Numbered from the stretch's first letter, positions 10,045 through 18,885 are shown. The stretch is DNA of 64,000 bases from Lactiplantibacillus pentosus (GCF_003641185.1 NZ_CP032757.1:2232001-2296000), one strand, 5' to 3'. Numbers and translations are program-made. Notes: generated by a model not told the origin, from the sequence alone.

Positions 10045-10557
10045 TTACTTTAATTTGTCGTTTTCATAATGGTGCGACCGTTCCAGATTAGGAAAGTTTT
10101 GTTGCCGCAACGCTTCATAAATCACAATGGCTGCTGAATTCGAAAGGTTCAGCGCGCGAATATGTGAATCATCTTGTGGAATTCGAATCGCCTTTTCAGG
10201 ATATTTCCGCATGAATGGTTCCGGTAATCCAGTCGTTTCCTTCCCAAATAGGAAGTAATGATCCTTACTCGTGTCGTGATAGTCGACATCGGTATAGTCA
10301 TGTTCCGCGAATTTAGACACCAGGTAGAGTTGTGCCAAATCTGGAATGCTGGCTAAGAAGTCCTGCAAGTCAGCATGATAAGTAATATCAACACTGTCCC
10401 AATAATCTAAGCCAGCCCGCTTTAAATGCTTGTCATCGATTTTAAAGCCTAAGGGTTCAATCAAGTGTAAGGCCGTATCCGTTCCCGCACACGTCCGCGC
10501 AATATTGCCCGTATTAGCAGGCATCAAAGGTTCAAATAATGCAATATGGTTTGTCAA
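10045..10557 (-). CDS. trmL: TrmL, tRNA (cytidine/uridine-34 2'-O)-methyltransferase
   Basis: SPOUT-fold enzyme methylating the wobble base of certain tRNA-Leu. At 170 residues it is the minimal single-domain form. The three SpoU motifs are visible: NTGNIARTC near residue 16, FGKETTGLP near residue 103 and IRALNLSNSAAIVIYEALR near 133. The first two Bacilli homologues described were called CspR. It stands alone with its own terminator. Confidence 0.93.
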   Translation of the reverse strand: MTNHIALFEPLMPANTGNIARTCAGTDTALHLIEPLGFKIDDKHLKRAGLDYWDSVDITYHADLQDFLASIPDLAQLYLVSKFAEHDYTDVDYHDTSKDHYFLFGKETTGLPEPFMRKYPEKAIRIPQDDSHIRALNLSNSAAIVIYEALRQQNFPNLERSHHYENDKLK

Positions 10558-10735
10558 AATAATCTTCCTCGTTCAAATTTAGTCTCTGTGCGAGGTTGGC
10601 GTCTCGCAATCTCATTAATCATACCATGTCTCAGCGCTGACCGCGAATTTTGCGGTTAGTACTCATTGTTCGCCTTCTTAACTAATCTTCGCTATACTAA
10701 TCGGCGTACCATGTTAAAAGGAGGAATTTAAAATA

Positions 10736-11383
10736 ATGAAAATTATGATTATCGGTGCCACTGGCATGGCTGGTTCTGCGATTACCAAGTTGGCGCTTGA
10801 ACGCGGCCATGATGTGATTGCCATCGGTCGTTCGGAAGAAAAGTTGGCGAACTTACCCGTCAATGCGCACTTGGAGACTCGCGCAAAGGACGCCTTCAGT
10901 TTGACCCTCCCAGAACTGCAAACGGTCGACGTTGTGGTTGACGCCATGGCAACTAGCCCTGACAAAGCCTATTTACACGTGGATCTCGCTACCAAATTGG
11001 TGAGTCAGCTGCGTGAACGCCAACAACCGCGGCTGGTCTTCATTCTCGGCGCGGGCAGTTTGACGACCGGTGACGACGCTCACCTCTTCGTTCATGATAT
11101 CGAAAGTGACCCGGCCAATGCCGCATTCGTCGCCATTCCTCAAAATCAGTTAGCAGAATTGAATTTCTTGCGGACCGTTACCAACGTGGACTGGGTCGGC
11201 ATCTCACCCGCCGCTAACTTTACTCCTGGACCCGCTACGGCCATCCAATATGGTCACGATACCTTGCTAACGGATGCCAATGGAGATTCAACCACCAACA
11301 GTGGCACGATGGCAGTCGCCGTGCTCGATGAGATTGAGCAACCACAACACCATCAAGAACGTTTCACGGTCGCCAATCAGTAA
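10736..11383 (+). CDS. NAD(P)-binding Rossmann protein, NmrA/YwnB-like
   Basis: 215 residues opening MKIMIIGATGMAGSAI, an NAD(P)-binding GATGxxGS loop, with DVVVDAM near residue 66 and LVFILGAGSL near 103. It belongs to the atypical short-chain dehydrogenase group (NAD(P)H-binding, NmrA-like), used as redox sensors or oxidoreductases; there is no classical YxxxK pair, so a specific reaction cannot be named. A strong AAAGGAGG precedes the ATG. Transcribed alone and followed by a terminator. Confidence 0.8.
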   Translation: MKIMIIGATGMAGSAITKLALERGHDVIAIGRSEEKLANLPVNAHLETRAKDAFSLTLPELQTVDVVVDAMATSPDKAYLHVDLATKLVSQLRERQQPRLVFILGAGSLTTGDDAHLFVHDIESDPANAAFVAIPQNQLAELNFLRTVTNVDWVGISPAANFTPGPATAIQYGHDTLLTDANGDSTTNSGTMAVAVLDEIEQPQHHQERFTVANQ

Positions 11384-11448
11384 GCTTGATTTGGCGCTAT
11401 TCTGAAATGGACCGCTTATTACAGCAAAATTAAATCAGATATAACTGG

Positions 11449-11497
11449 TAGTCGTTACAGCTGCACATCAATTTGCGCGGGTTGTAACGACTATTTT
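11449..11497 (+). terminator. Terminator after the Rossmann-fold gene
   Basis: TAGTCGTTACA (11449-11459) pairs perfectly with TGTAACGACTA (11483-11493), followed by four T. Confidence 0.75.
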
Positions 11498-11596
11498 CGT
11501 CTCTGTCGGGTACCCCCCGTCCCTCACTGGTCTTTAATTAATTTTTCAGCAAAGCATGCTAAACTATTGCCATGCTAATTTGAAAGTGGGGATTTC

Positions 11597-12937
11597 ATGC
11601 AGAACCGTTTATCAGGGCGCAATTTGGGCTTCATCGGAACCATGCTATTCGGCTTGTTCTTTGGTGCCGGCAATCTAATCTTTCCCATTTATCTGGGACA
11701 ACAAGCGGGTCACCACGTCGGTTTAGCCATAATTGGTCTCTTGATTACTGGGATTGGTTTGCCACTCCTAGGGGTCATTGGTATGGGACTGACGCGCAGT
11801 CAAGGCGTGTTCGACCTTGCGTCCAACATCAGCCGACCGTATGCTTATGGGTTTACCGTGCTACTCTATTTCACATTAGGACCCCTATTTGCGATGCCCC
11901 GGCTTGCCACGACGGCTTTTCAAATCGGACTGGCACCGTTTTTGTCAACTAATGTACAGCCAATCGTGTTGCTGGGCTTCTCACTAATCTTTTTCATCGT
12001 GACGTGGTTACTGGCTCGTAACCCTGGCAAAATCATGACCTATGTTGGCAAGTGGCTGACACCAGCCTTTTTGATTCTGTTAGGACTACTAATGGTCGTG
12101 GCAATCGTCAAGCCGTTGGGGTCATTAAACGTCGCCGCTAGTGGCGCTTACGCCAACCACCCATTATTGACGGGCTTTACTGAAGGGTACAACACGATGG
12201 ACGCCCTCGCGTCACTTGCCTTTGGGATCGTTGTGATTGATGCGATTCGTGATTTAGGCGTGACTGAACCGGGCCAAATCGCCACGGACACTATCAAAGC
12301 CGGCTTAATCAGCATGAGCCTGATGGCCGTCATTTACGGTCTGCTCGCAATCATGGGCACAATGAGCCTCGGACGTTTCAGCCACGCGGCCAATGGTGGC
12401 ATCACGCTCGCACAGATTGCCAACGCCTATTTTGGGCCGTTTGGTAACCTATTACTGGCACTAATCATGATCATTGCCTGTTTAAAGACCTCGATTGGCT
12501 TAACGACAGCTTTTGGCGATACATTACACGGGATGTTTCCGAAAATTTCTTATCACTGGCTGATTACGATTGCTTGCCTGATTCCAGCAATTCTAGCAAA
12601 CGTCGGTCTTACAGAAATGATTCGCTACTCGACACCCATCTTAATGTTATTGTACCCATTAGCAATCGTCTTGATTTTACTAGCCGTCCTGGCACCCTGG
12701 CTAGGCCAATCCAAGTGGTTATACGCAATGACGACTGCTTGGACAATGATTCCAGCAATCTTAGCCGGTATTAACGCGATGCCCGCTGCCTGGTTACACG
12801 CCGCTTGGCTACAGGCATTAATCAAACTAAATAGCTGGCTACCACTCGCCAACCTCGGCTTAGGCTGGAGCGTACCAGCACTAATCGGGTTTATCCTTGG
12901 CTTGCTACTGAGCCATCGCACGACCGTTCGCTCCTGA
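11597..12937 (+). CDS. brnQ: BrnQ, branched-chain amino acid:cation symporter
   Basis: 446-residue membrane protein of the LIVCS family importing leucine, isoleucine and valine with Na+ or H+. The N-terminal segment LFGLFFGAGNLIFPIYLG is diagnostic of BrnQ, and about 12 hydrophobic helices run through the protein. A GTGGGGA element precedes the ATG. I see no T-box or other riboswitch upstream, only a short untranslated region with a possible -10 TAAACT. A strong terminator follows. Confidence 0.94.
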   Translation: MQNRLSGRNLGFIGTMLFGLFFGAGNLIFPIYLGQQAGHHVGLAIIGLLITGIGLPLLGVIGMGLTRSQGVFDLASNISRPYAYGFTVLLYFTLGPLFAMPRLATTAFQIGLAPFLSTNVQPIVLLGFSLIFFIVTWLLARNPGKIMTYVGKWLTPAFLILLGLLMVVAIVKPLGSLNVAASGAYANHPLLTGFTEGYNTMDALASLAFGIVVIDAIRDLGVTEPGQIATDTIKAGLISMSLMAVIYGLLAIMGTMSLGRFSHAANGGITLAQIANAYFGPFGNLLLALIMIIACLKTSIGLTTAFGDTLHGMFPKISYHWLITIACLIPAILANVGLTEMIRYSTPILMLLYPLAIVLILLAVLAPWLGQSKWLYAMTTAWTMIPAILAGINAMPAAWLHAAWLQALIKLNSWLPLANLGLGWSVPALIGFILGLLLSHRTTVRS

Positions 12938-12965
12938 GCGACCTTAATACATTGAAACAACAAAT

Positions 12966-13020
12966 AAGCAGACCAATGTCGCAATCGTGAAATTGATTGC
13001 GACATTGGTCTGCTTTCTTA
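12966..13020 (+). terminator. Terminator of brnQ
   Basis: Perfect 21-bp stem (12966-12986 with 12995-13015, core GCAGACCAATGTCGCAATC), eight-base loop, and a short T-rich tail. Confidence 0.88.
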
Positions 13021-13062
13021 TCGTTACTCACGTAATATGATCGTTCTTATCTAGCATTGCTG

Positions 13063-13757
13063 ATGATTAAATCATGCCCGTGTTCAAGTTCAAAAGCAGC
13101 CAGCTGAGACCCGCTGGAAACAGTGCAGGTTGCCGTAAACTTGCAGCACATGTTCGTCCTAGCCGGCCTACAGGCATTTCTGACAACGCTGGAACGTGGT
13201 GGACACAGATTTAAGCCGACAACCCACGTCTTAAATACTGGCCTTCCACTAACCAAGCAAAAAACGCTTGCTAAGTGGAATTTCACCACTGAGCATTGTC
13301 AGAAACGCCTTCCAGCCGGGAATCACATTCGAAAGGCGGATATGTGCGGACCCAACCTTTGAGGATCTAGTCGTTGACTCATAGTAAACAGCTATTTGAC
13401 ATCCAACTGTAAGACTAGCCCTTGATAATTGCCAAGTTGGCATACTCGTGTTTGCCTGAAGGACCAGTCACTTAATATTCAGTGGTCAATTGTGCCCAGA
13501 TAGGTGGCCGTTTATCTGCCATTCGAGCGGCTTCCCGACTGGAGGGGCTGGCTGACAATGCTCAAGGGCGAAATTCTTCTTGTCCGGGTGGGGTTCCCGG
13601 GCTAGAAGAAGACTCGTATTTGAAATTGCGCAGTGGTTCTCTGCGTGAGTTCAAATCGATGTCCGCCCTGTTCCAGCGTTGTCAGCCAGCCCCGGAGGTC
13701 GGAATATGGCGCGCCTCGGCTGACGAACAGGAATCTAAACTGGCATGATTTAATCAT
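13063..13757. repeat. Copy B of the dispersed structured repeat, bounded by near-identical inverted ends
   Basis: 695 bases. The ends ATGATTAAATCATGCC (13063-13078) and its exact complement (13742-13757) form 16-bp terminal inverted repeats. Inside are two large stem-loop modules in opposite orientation: module 2 at about 13160-13345 (outer stem GGCATTTCTGACAACGCT with AGCATTGTCAGAAACGCC) and module 1 at about 13510-13705 (stem AGCGTTGTCAGCCAGCCCC). A middle of about 170 bases separates them. Relative to copy C the whole element is inverted and lacks about 200 bases of middle. Small frames inside look spurious. No target-site duplication is evident. Confidence 0.85.
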
Positions 13758-13945
13758 AAATACATCCACATCGATAATACCTAAAAATGGACACAAAAAA
13801 ACGTAGTATTTCGGTGTGGGCACGGCGAAACGCTACGTTAATGAAGTACAACTCGGTAGTCACCAACGACATGTCGATGTTAACTACCAAACGATTTCTC
13901 AAAGGTTATCTTAACACCGGTGTACCAATCATGCAAGCGCACGTG

Positions 13946-14800
13946 CTAACCTTTTTGCATCGTCAGTAAACTGACATCGACGGTGATACTGGTTAAACCT
14001 TGCTGTTTCGCGGTTGCGAGCTGTTCAGCATCCGCGCCCCAGTGTAACGGCGTCATGACCAACAAGTCATTGAAGTCGATGTCATCTAAGGTCACTTGGT
14101 AGCGAATCTGTTGCCGTGTCGCGGTTGGGTAGTGTTGTGTAAACAAGTCCAATACCCGTTGATTATCATATTGATACTGCCGATCAGTCGGTTTGAATAA
14201 TAAGTGACGTAACTCGACTAAGTATTCTGGATTTGGAACAATTTTTAGTAGTTGCCCACCCGGTGCTAAGACCCGCTCGAACTCTTGATACGCAGATGGT
14301 GAGAACACGTCCATGATGGCGGTAAAGGCCGCATCCGTAAATGGCAATTGCGCCAGATCCGCTACGCAGTAATAGGCCGGCGTTGTTAATTGCGTCGCCA
14401 AATTCACACCATCCTTACTAATATCAAAGCCAATCCCGACGTCTTGTGGGTTGGCATGTCGTTTCAACAAGTCAGCTAGTGGCGTGCCTTCACCGCTCCC
14501 AATATCTAATATTCGCTGGGGCGTCTCAGGCAACGCCGCATTGATTGTTTGAACGATTGGTCCAAAGAATCCAGCTTGTAAGACACGCCGCCGCGCTGCC
14601 AACATTGACGCATCGTATTCACTAGCGACTTGGTGCGTTAAAAAGTACAACGTGCCCTTCTTCGAGAAATCCACTTGATGCCCATTCGGACAACGTAAAC
14701 TGTGGCCTTCAATCGTCTCATAGGCTTGGTTACAAACCAAGCACCGAAAACGGCTGATATTTTGTTGTACAAACTGAATACCACGGTCAATTTTTTTCAC
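13946..14800 (-). CDS. rlmA: RlmA-type 23S rRNA (guanine-N1-)methyltransferase
   Basis: About 284 residues. An N-terminal zinc-binding knuckle (CLVC, then CPNGHQVDFSKKG) is followed by a SAM-binding domain (ILDIGSGEGTPL near residue 115). This layout matches RlmA enzymes, which methylate G745 (RlmA-I) or, in Gram-positives, G748 (RlmA-II/TlrB) in 23S rRNA near the macrolide site; the exact position cannot be told here. The GTG at 14800 is preferred, as the in-frame GTG three codons earlier lies inside the ribosome site AAGGTGAG. The 170-base structured leader (23S-methyl motif) points to regulation before translation. Confidence 0.9.
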   Translation of the reverse strand: MKKIDRGIQFVQQNISRFRCLVCNQAYETIEGHSLRCPNGHQVDFSKKGTLYFLTHQVASEYDASMLAARRRVLQAGFFGPIVQTINAALPETPQRILDIGSGEGTPLADLLKRHANPQDVGIGFDISKDGVNLATQLTTPAYYCVADLAQLPFTDAAFTAIMDVFSPSAYQEFERVLAPGGQLLKIVPNPEYLVELRHLLFKPTDRQYQYDNQRVLDLFTQHYPTATRQQIRYQVTLDDIDFNDLLVMTPLHWGADAEQLATAKQQGLTSITVDVSLLTMQKG

Positions 14801-14972
14801 AGGTCTCACCTTACCTTGGTTATTTTTATTACTCGTGTCGTCTGACGATGTCTGTGATCACAGCGGTAATTCACCGACTGAAGATGGACATCCGACCATC
14901 GATTTTACTTTCTCAATCTGCGGCGTGAATCCCACCACAACGGATATTGCACGCTTCCTCTGAAAGTCCGTG
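14801..14972 (-). ncRNA. Structured 5' leader of rlmA, likely the 23S-methyl RNA motif
   Basis: The minus-strand transcript from about 14972 to the rlmA start folds into several helices: ACTTTC with GAAAGT enclosing GCGTG/CACGC, a GATGG/CCATC hairpin, CGGT-GAATT-ACCG, and the palindrome CTGTGATCACAG. A conserved structure of Lactobacillales found upstream of predicted 23S rRNA methyltransferase genes is known as the 23S-methyl RNA motif; host group, strand and downstream gene all match. The family call is from memory and context, without a covariance search. What it senses is unknown. Confidence 0.7.
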
Positions 14973-14977
14973 CGTCC

Positions 14978-14986
14978 ATCATACCA
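14978..14986 (-). promoter_or_regulatory. Extended -10 promoter of the rlmA leader
   Basis: The minus strand reads TGGTATGAT, an extended -10 element (TGnTATGAT), placing transcription start near 14972 at the beginning of the structured leader. No good -35 hexamer is seen at 17 bases. Confidence 0.6.
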
Positions 14987-15123
14987 TATTGTGACGGACA
15001 AAATAGTAGTCCTTACGATTTAGATGTGGTATCTTAATGACTGTTCTAAAGGCTGATTGAACTTGGCTAAATGAATTTGCGACTGCATGACATACATTTA
15101 TGACATAAAGGAGACTTATTCAG

Positions 15124-15393
15124 ATGGCAAAGAAATCCAAAATTGCAAAAGAAAAGAAGATCGAAGCAACGGTGGCAAAATACGCCGAACGTCGACAAGC
15201 ATTGAAAGCTGAAGGTAATTACGCTGAGTTAGCTAAGTTACCGCGCAATGCATCCCCCGTTCGGATCCATCGGCGTGACATGCTCGATGGTCGGCCCCAC
15301 GCCTACCTTCGTAAATTTGGCATGTCGCGGTTAAACTTCCGCCGTTTGGCCCACGCCGGCCAGATTCCTGGCGTTAAAAAAGCAAGCTGGTAA
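15124..15393 (+). CDS. rpsN: Ribosomal protein S14, zinc-independent (C-) form
   Basis: 89 residues ([20 protein letters not shown] start; conserved [13 protein letters not shown] and [11 protein letters not shown]). It contains no cysteine at all, so it is the zinc-free paralogue; Firmicutes usually also carry a zinc-ribbon copy in the main ribosomal cluster. In other Bacilli such spare copies are Zur-controlled and replace the zinc form in zinc starvation. Here only one Zur-like half-site (TTACGATTTA, 15013-15022) is seen, so that regulation is uncertain. AAAGGAG precedes the ATG. Confidence 0.95.
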   Translation: MAKKSKIAKEKKIEATVAKYAERRQALKAEGNYAELAKLPRNASPVRIHRRDMLDGRPHAYLRKFGMSRLNFRRLAHAGQIPGVKKASW

Positions 15394-15450
15394 AGTGCAA
15401 GACCGTGCCATTATGACGGTCGACTGAACGGCTTTGTCGCAGACTAAATA

Positions 15451-15490
15451 AAAGGTTCCGGAGAAATGACGACACTTCTCTGGAACCTTT
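15451..15490. terminator. Bidirectional terminator between rpsN and the AI-2E family gene
   Basis: AAAGGTTCCGGAGAA (15451-15465) pairs with TTCTCTGGAACCTTT (15476-15490), with T-rich tails on both strands. It lies between convergent genes. Confidence 0.85.
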
Positions 15491-15535
15491 ATTTTATCCA
15501 TTTAAGACCACTGGCCAATCAATCACAGCCACAAC

Positions 15536-16690
15536 CTATTTTTCAGTCTTATCCGCTGAAGCTGATGGCTCTGGCTCATATAGGCCGGACGAGCGCCGAT
15601 ACCAGCCGAATAAGTGGGTCCATAAAACTTTCAGGATTGCGTATCCCGGAATCCCAAAGATAACGCCCATCAAGCCAAAGATTTTTCCAGCGGCCAGCAG
15701 AACCACCAAAATCGTGATGGGATGGATATCCAAACTGCTACCTAAGACTAATGGTGAAATGAAGCGGCCTTCAATCGTTTGTTCAATCACAAAAACGATC
15801 AAGACTTGTACGAGCATCCAGGGCGAGGTCACTAGCGCAATCACGACGGATGGCACCATGGCGAGGAATGATCCCAAATACGGAATCAAGTTCAAAACAC
15901 CGGCAGCGATTCCCAGTGTCAACGCAAATTTGAGCCCGATAATGCTATAACCGACCGCAAACATCACAGCGACAAAGAAGGCAACCGTCAACTGGCCACG
16001 AATATAGTTACTAACTTGTGAGTTGATTTCAGTCAAGACATCTAAAAAGCCTTGACGAGCCTTCGTTGGTACGAACTTTGCCATGTACTTTGGCAATTTA
16101 TGCCCATCGCGGAGTAGATAGAACAAAATAAACGGCATCGTAATCAGGCCGATAATCACCGTTGTGACGGTGCTAAAGACCCCCGTCAACGAGGTGACCG
16201 TACCCGTGAGATATTTAGAGAAACGGCCACTGACCAACTTACTTAAATCAGTATTCCAACTTTCGAGTTGCTCGCGAACCCCACTCAGTTGTGGGTCATT
16301 GATCCAGCGATTGACCTCGGTGCTGGCGTTTTTCCAATAGGTCGGCCAGTCATTAATAATCGACACCGTTTGGTCACGAATCGTCGGGATGATTGCGATG
16401 ATTCCCAACACGATCAGCGCTGTAACCACGACAAACAATCCAATAATCGTCCAAGTCCGGCGTACATGATGCCGTTTTTCCAACCGATCGACTAGCGGAT
16501 TCAATAAATAGTAGAGCACCCCCGCCAGAATAATCGGTAACCCGACGATACTGAAGAATTGACGCACCGGCGTTAACAACCAATCCACTTGTTTGCCCAT
16601 AAAGAAAATCAGAAGCACGAGTAGGATAATCACCAAAATTTGAATCGTTCGACGCGGCGACCACCGCCGCTTTTGTGGGTCAGGTTTCAA
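15536..16690 (-). CDS. AI-2E family (PF01594) membrane transporter
   Basis: 384 residues with eight or so hydrophobic helices. The amphipathic middle and the C-terminal motifs NLIPYLGSFLAMVPS and DIHPITILVVLLAAGKIFGLMGVIFGIP are typical of PF01594. Members have been linked to autoinducer-2 export or to Na+/H+ antiport; the substrate here is not known. The start is a TTG with GGAGGGG upstream. It begins 12 bases after the PTS EIIA gene, so both are probably co-transcribed. Confidence 0.88.
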   Translation of the reverse strand: MKPDPQKRRWSPRRTIQILVIILLVLLIFFMGKQVDWLLTPVRQFFSIVGLPIILAGVLYYLLNPLVDRLEKRHHVRRTWTIIGLFVVVTALIVLGIIAIIPTIRDQTVSIINDWPTYWKNASTEVNRWINDPQLSGVREQLESWNTDLSKLVSGRFSKYLTGTVTSLTGVFSTVTTVIIGLITMPFILFYLLRDGHKLPKYMAKFVPTKARQGFLDVLTEINSQVSNYIRGQLTVAFFVAVMFAVGYSIIGLKFALTLGIAAGVLNLIPYLGSFLAMVPSVVIALVTSPWMLVQVLIVFVIEQTIEGRFISPLVLGSSLDIHPITILVVLLAAGKIFGLMGVIFGIPGYAILKVLWTHLFGWYRRSSGLYEPEPSASADKTEK

Positions 16691-16702
16691 TTAATCCCCT
16701 CC

Positions 16703-17062
16703 CTACGATTGATATGTGATGACACTACCAACTTTAATCTTCGGTAATTGGTGTGGTGTCAAATAGAGGCCGTTATCCATCGGCTTTTCTGGTACCGACT
16801 TGAAGTAGAGCGTCGCGTGACCAATCGAAGTTAAATTGGCTTCGACTAACCCACCCGCGTATTCAACAGTATAAGTCTGTTGATCGATGGTAATGGTGCT
16901 ACCGACAACCAGTGAGAGCTGCGTTACGGGCTGTTCGAATTGTTGGACGACCGCAATTTGTTGCAACGGCGCCGTCGCCGTTTCGTCAAAAAGCACTAAA
17001 ATTGGTTCTTTCGGATCGATGGCATTGTCGCCAATCGATTGAACTGTTGCAGTTACTGTCAT
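16703..17062 (-). CDS. Stand-alone glucitol/sorbitol-type PTS EIIA protein
   Basis: 119 residues matching the EIIA-Gut fold (PF03829): DPKEPILVLFDETATAPLQQIAVVQQ in the first half and LTSIGHATLYFK around residue 80. The histidine in SIGHATL is the likely phosphorylation site. No EIIB or EIIC of a sorbitol system lies nearby; the next gene in the unit is the AI-2E family transporter. A regulatory role, passing PTS phosphorylation state to another protein, is inferred. Confidence 0.85.
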   Translation of the reverse strand: MTVTATVQSIGDNAIDPKEPILVLFDETATAPLQQIAVVQQFEQPVTQLSLVVGSTITIDQQTYTVEYAGGLVEANLTSIGHATLYFKSVPEKPMDNGLYLTPHQLPKIKVGSVITYQS

Positions 17063-17196
17063 ATCAAGACCCCCATCGTTTTTAATGATTGCTTTAATTG
17101 TAGCATAGTCCCAATCGCTGACGCCAATTTGTCATCGCTTACACCTTGATTATCTATGCTATACTAAAACTATCTATTGAGGAGGTCTGTTGCACA

Positions 17197-18219
17197 ATGC
17201 AAGAACAAATTTTATTTGGAACTTATACGAAAAAGACAAGCCAGGGCATCTATCAAGGCACCCTCGACACAACTGCCAAGACGCTAACGAATGACGGTCT
17301 GTTAGCTTCGGCTTCGAATCCGACCTATTTGGCACTCTCAGCCAAACAACGCCTTTACAGTGTTGACAAGGAAGATGACGAAGGTGGTGTCGCAGCCTGG
17401 CAATTAGATGGTCAAACGGCTCACAAACTAAATACGGTCGTGGCACCCGGAACACCACCTGCATACGTTGCGGTTGATGAAGCACGCCAACTCATCTACA
17501 GTGCCAACTACCATAAAGGAACTGCGGAAGTGATGAAGATTGCCGCTGACGGCGCCCTCACCTTGACCGACACCGTTCAACACAGTGGTAGCGGCCCGCG
17601 TCCTGAACAGGATGGCTCACACATTCACTACACTGATTTAACGCCAGACAATCGCCTCGCCGTCATCGATCTGGGTAGTGACAAGGTTTACGTTTACAAC
17701 GTCAGCGATGCTGGTACATTGACTGAACAATCGGTCTTGACGATGCCCGCAGGCTTTGGTCCGCGGCACTTAGTCTTCAGCCCAGACGGTCAATACGCCT
17801 TTTTAGCCGGTGAACTCTCTAGCCAAGTGGCCACTTTGTCCTACGACGCAAAAACGGGGGCCTTCACTCAACTCGGCATCGTCAAAACGATTCCAGCCGA
17901 CTATACCGCTCACAATGGTGCCGCTGCCATTCGGTTGAGTCACGATGGGCATTTCCTATACGTTTCCAACCGTGGATACAACACGCTGGCCGTCTTCGCG
18001 GTTGCGGCGGATGGTAGTCTCAGCCTTATCCAACAGATCAGCACGGAAGGCGATTTCCCACGCGATTTTGATCTAGACCCAACTGAAGCCTTCGTCGTTG
18101 TCGTTAACCAAAATACCGACAATGCCACTTTATATGCACGTGACCTCACCAGTGGTAAACTAAGTCTATTACAAAAGGATGTTAGCGTCCCAGAAGGCGT
18201 TTGCGTGCTATTTAAGTAA
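17197..18219 (+). CDS. pgl: Lactonase family protein, 6-phosphogluconolactonase-type beta-propeller
   Basis: 340 residues of the PF10282 seven-bladed propeller family. Blade motifs include GTYTKKTSQGIYQGTLD at the start, HTNDLTPD-like HYTDLTPDNRLAVIDLGSDKV near residue 143, GFGPRHLVFSPDGQYAF near 185 and FPRDFDLDPTEAFVVVVNQ near 287. These enzymes hydrolyse 6-phosphogluconolactone in the oxidative pentose phosphate route. The ATG at 17197 follows AGGAGG, whereas the open frame reaches back to 17146 without a ribosome site. cutC follows closely, so they form one operon. Confidence 0.85.
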   Translation: MQEQILFGTYTKKTSQGIYQGTLDTTAKTLTNDGLLASASNPTYLALSAKQRLYSVDKEDDEGGVAAWQLDGQTAHKLNTVVAPGTPPAYVAVDEARQLIYSANYHKGTAEVMKIAADGALTLTDTVQHSGSGPRPEQDGSHIHYTDLTPDNRLAVIDLGSDKVYVYNVSDAGTLTEQSVLTMPAGFGPRHLVFSPDGQYAFLAGELSSQVATLSYDAKTGAFTQLGIVKTIPADYTAHNGAAAIRLSHDGHFLYVSNRGYNTLAVFAVAADGSLSLIQQISTEGDFPRDFDLDPTEAFVVVVNQNTDNATLYARDLTSGKLSLLQKDVSVPEGVCVLFK

Positions 18220-18231
18220 AGGATGAATCCC

Positions 18232-18870
18232 ATGTTATTAAAAGAAGTCTGTGTTGAAAACTATACCAACATTCCGGCTGCCATCGCCGCGGGTGCCAAT
18301 CGCATCGAACTCAACGACAATTTAGCCGTTGGTGGAACGACCGTTAGTCGCGGCGTCATGGCCGAAGCCACTAAGTATACCAGCGAGCATCATGTCCCGC
18401 TGGTTGCGATGATTCGGCCGCGTGGTGGCAACTTTGTCTACAATGACACCGAGCTGAAAATCATGGAGGCCGATCTGTTACAAGCCCAATCATTAGGTGT
18501 AGACGGCGTGGCATTCGGTGCGTTGACCGCTGATAATCAACTGGATGTCGAAGCCTTGGAACTCTTGATTGGCGCAGCCGGTGGTATGTCCATCACCTTC
18601 CACATGGCGTTTGATGAAATTCCAGTTGCTCAGCAAGCCGCAGCGATTGACTGGTTAGTTGATCACGATGTTGATCGCATTCTCACGCACGGTGGCCCGT
18701 TGACCCAATCGATTGAGGACTGTCTGCCACAGCTCCAAGTGACGGTGACTCAGGCGGCTGGTCGTATTCAGATTCTCCCCGGTGGCGGGATCACAGCCGA
18801 CAACGTTGACCACATCACGTCGACACTCGGCGTTAACCAGGCCCACGGCACTAAAATCATTAAGTATTAG
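18232..18870 (+). CDS. cutC: CutC family TIM-barrel protein
   Basis: About 212 residues: KEVCVEN at the N-terminus, AGANRIELND near residue 27, VPLVAMIRPRGGNFVYND near 60, GVAFGALT near 95, TFHMAFDE near 124, and RILTHGG then ILPGGGIT. These are the diagnostic CutC motifs. The family was named for copper homeostasis, but its biochemical activity is not settled. I chose the ATG at 18232 because AAAGGA lies eight bases upstream; the ATG at 18223 is inside that site. The gene begins 12 bases after the lactonase stop. Confidence 0.92.
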   Translation: MLLKEVCVENYTNIPAAIAAGANRIELNDNLAVGGTTVSRGVMAEATKYTSEHHVPLVAMIRPRGGNFVYNDTELKIMEADLLQAQSLGVDGVAFGALTADNQLDVEALELLIGAAGGMSITFHMAFDEIPVAQQAAAIDWLVDHDVDRILTHGGPLTQSIEDCLPQLQVTVTQAAGRIQILPGGGITADNVDHITSTLGVNQAHGTKIIKY

Positions 18871-18885
18871 CATTTAACACACACT

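Noticed and set aside
13482..13748. Frames of about 80 codons inside repeat copies A, B and C
   Set aside because: They are not conserved between the copies, lack ribosome sites and follow the hairpin sequence.
14820..14990. FMN riboswitch or RNase P RNA before rlmA
   Set aside because: Short stretches such as GAAAGTCCGTGC and GGTGAATT look similar, but the core order is missing and the length is wrong for RNase P; the downstream gene fits the 23S-methyl motif better.
15013..15022. Zur box upstream of rpsN
   Set aside because: Only one half-site is visible; the inverted partner is missing, so it is not listed as a site.
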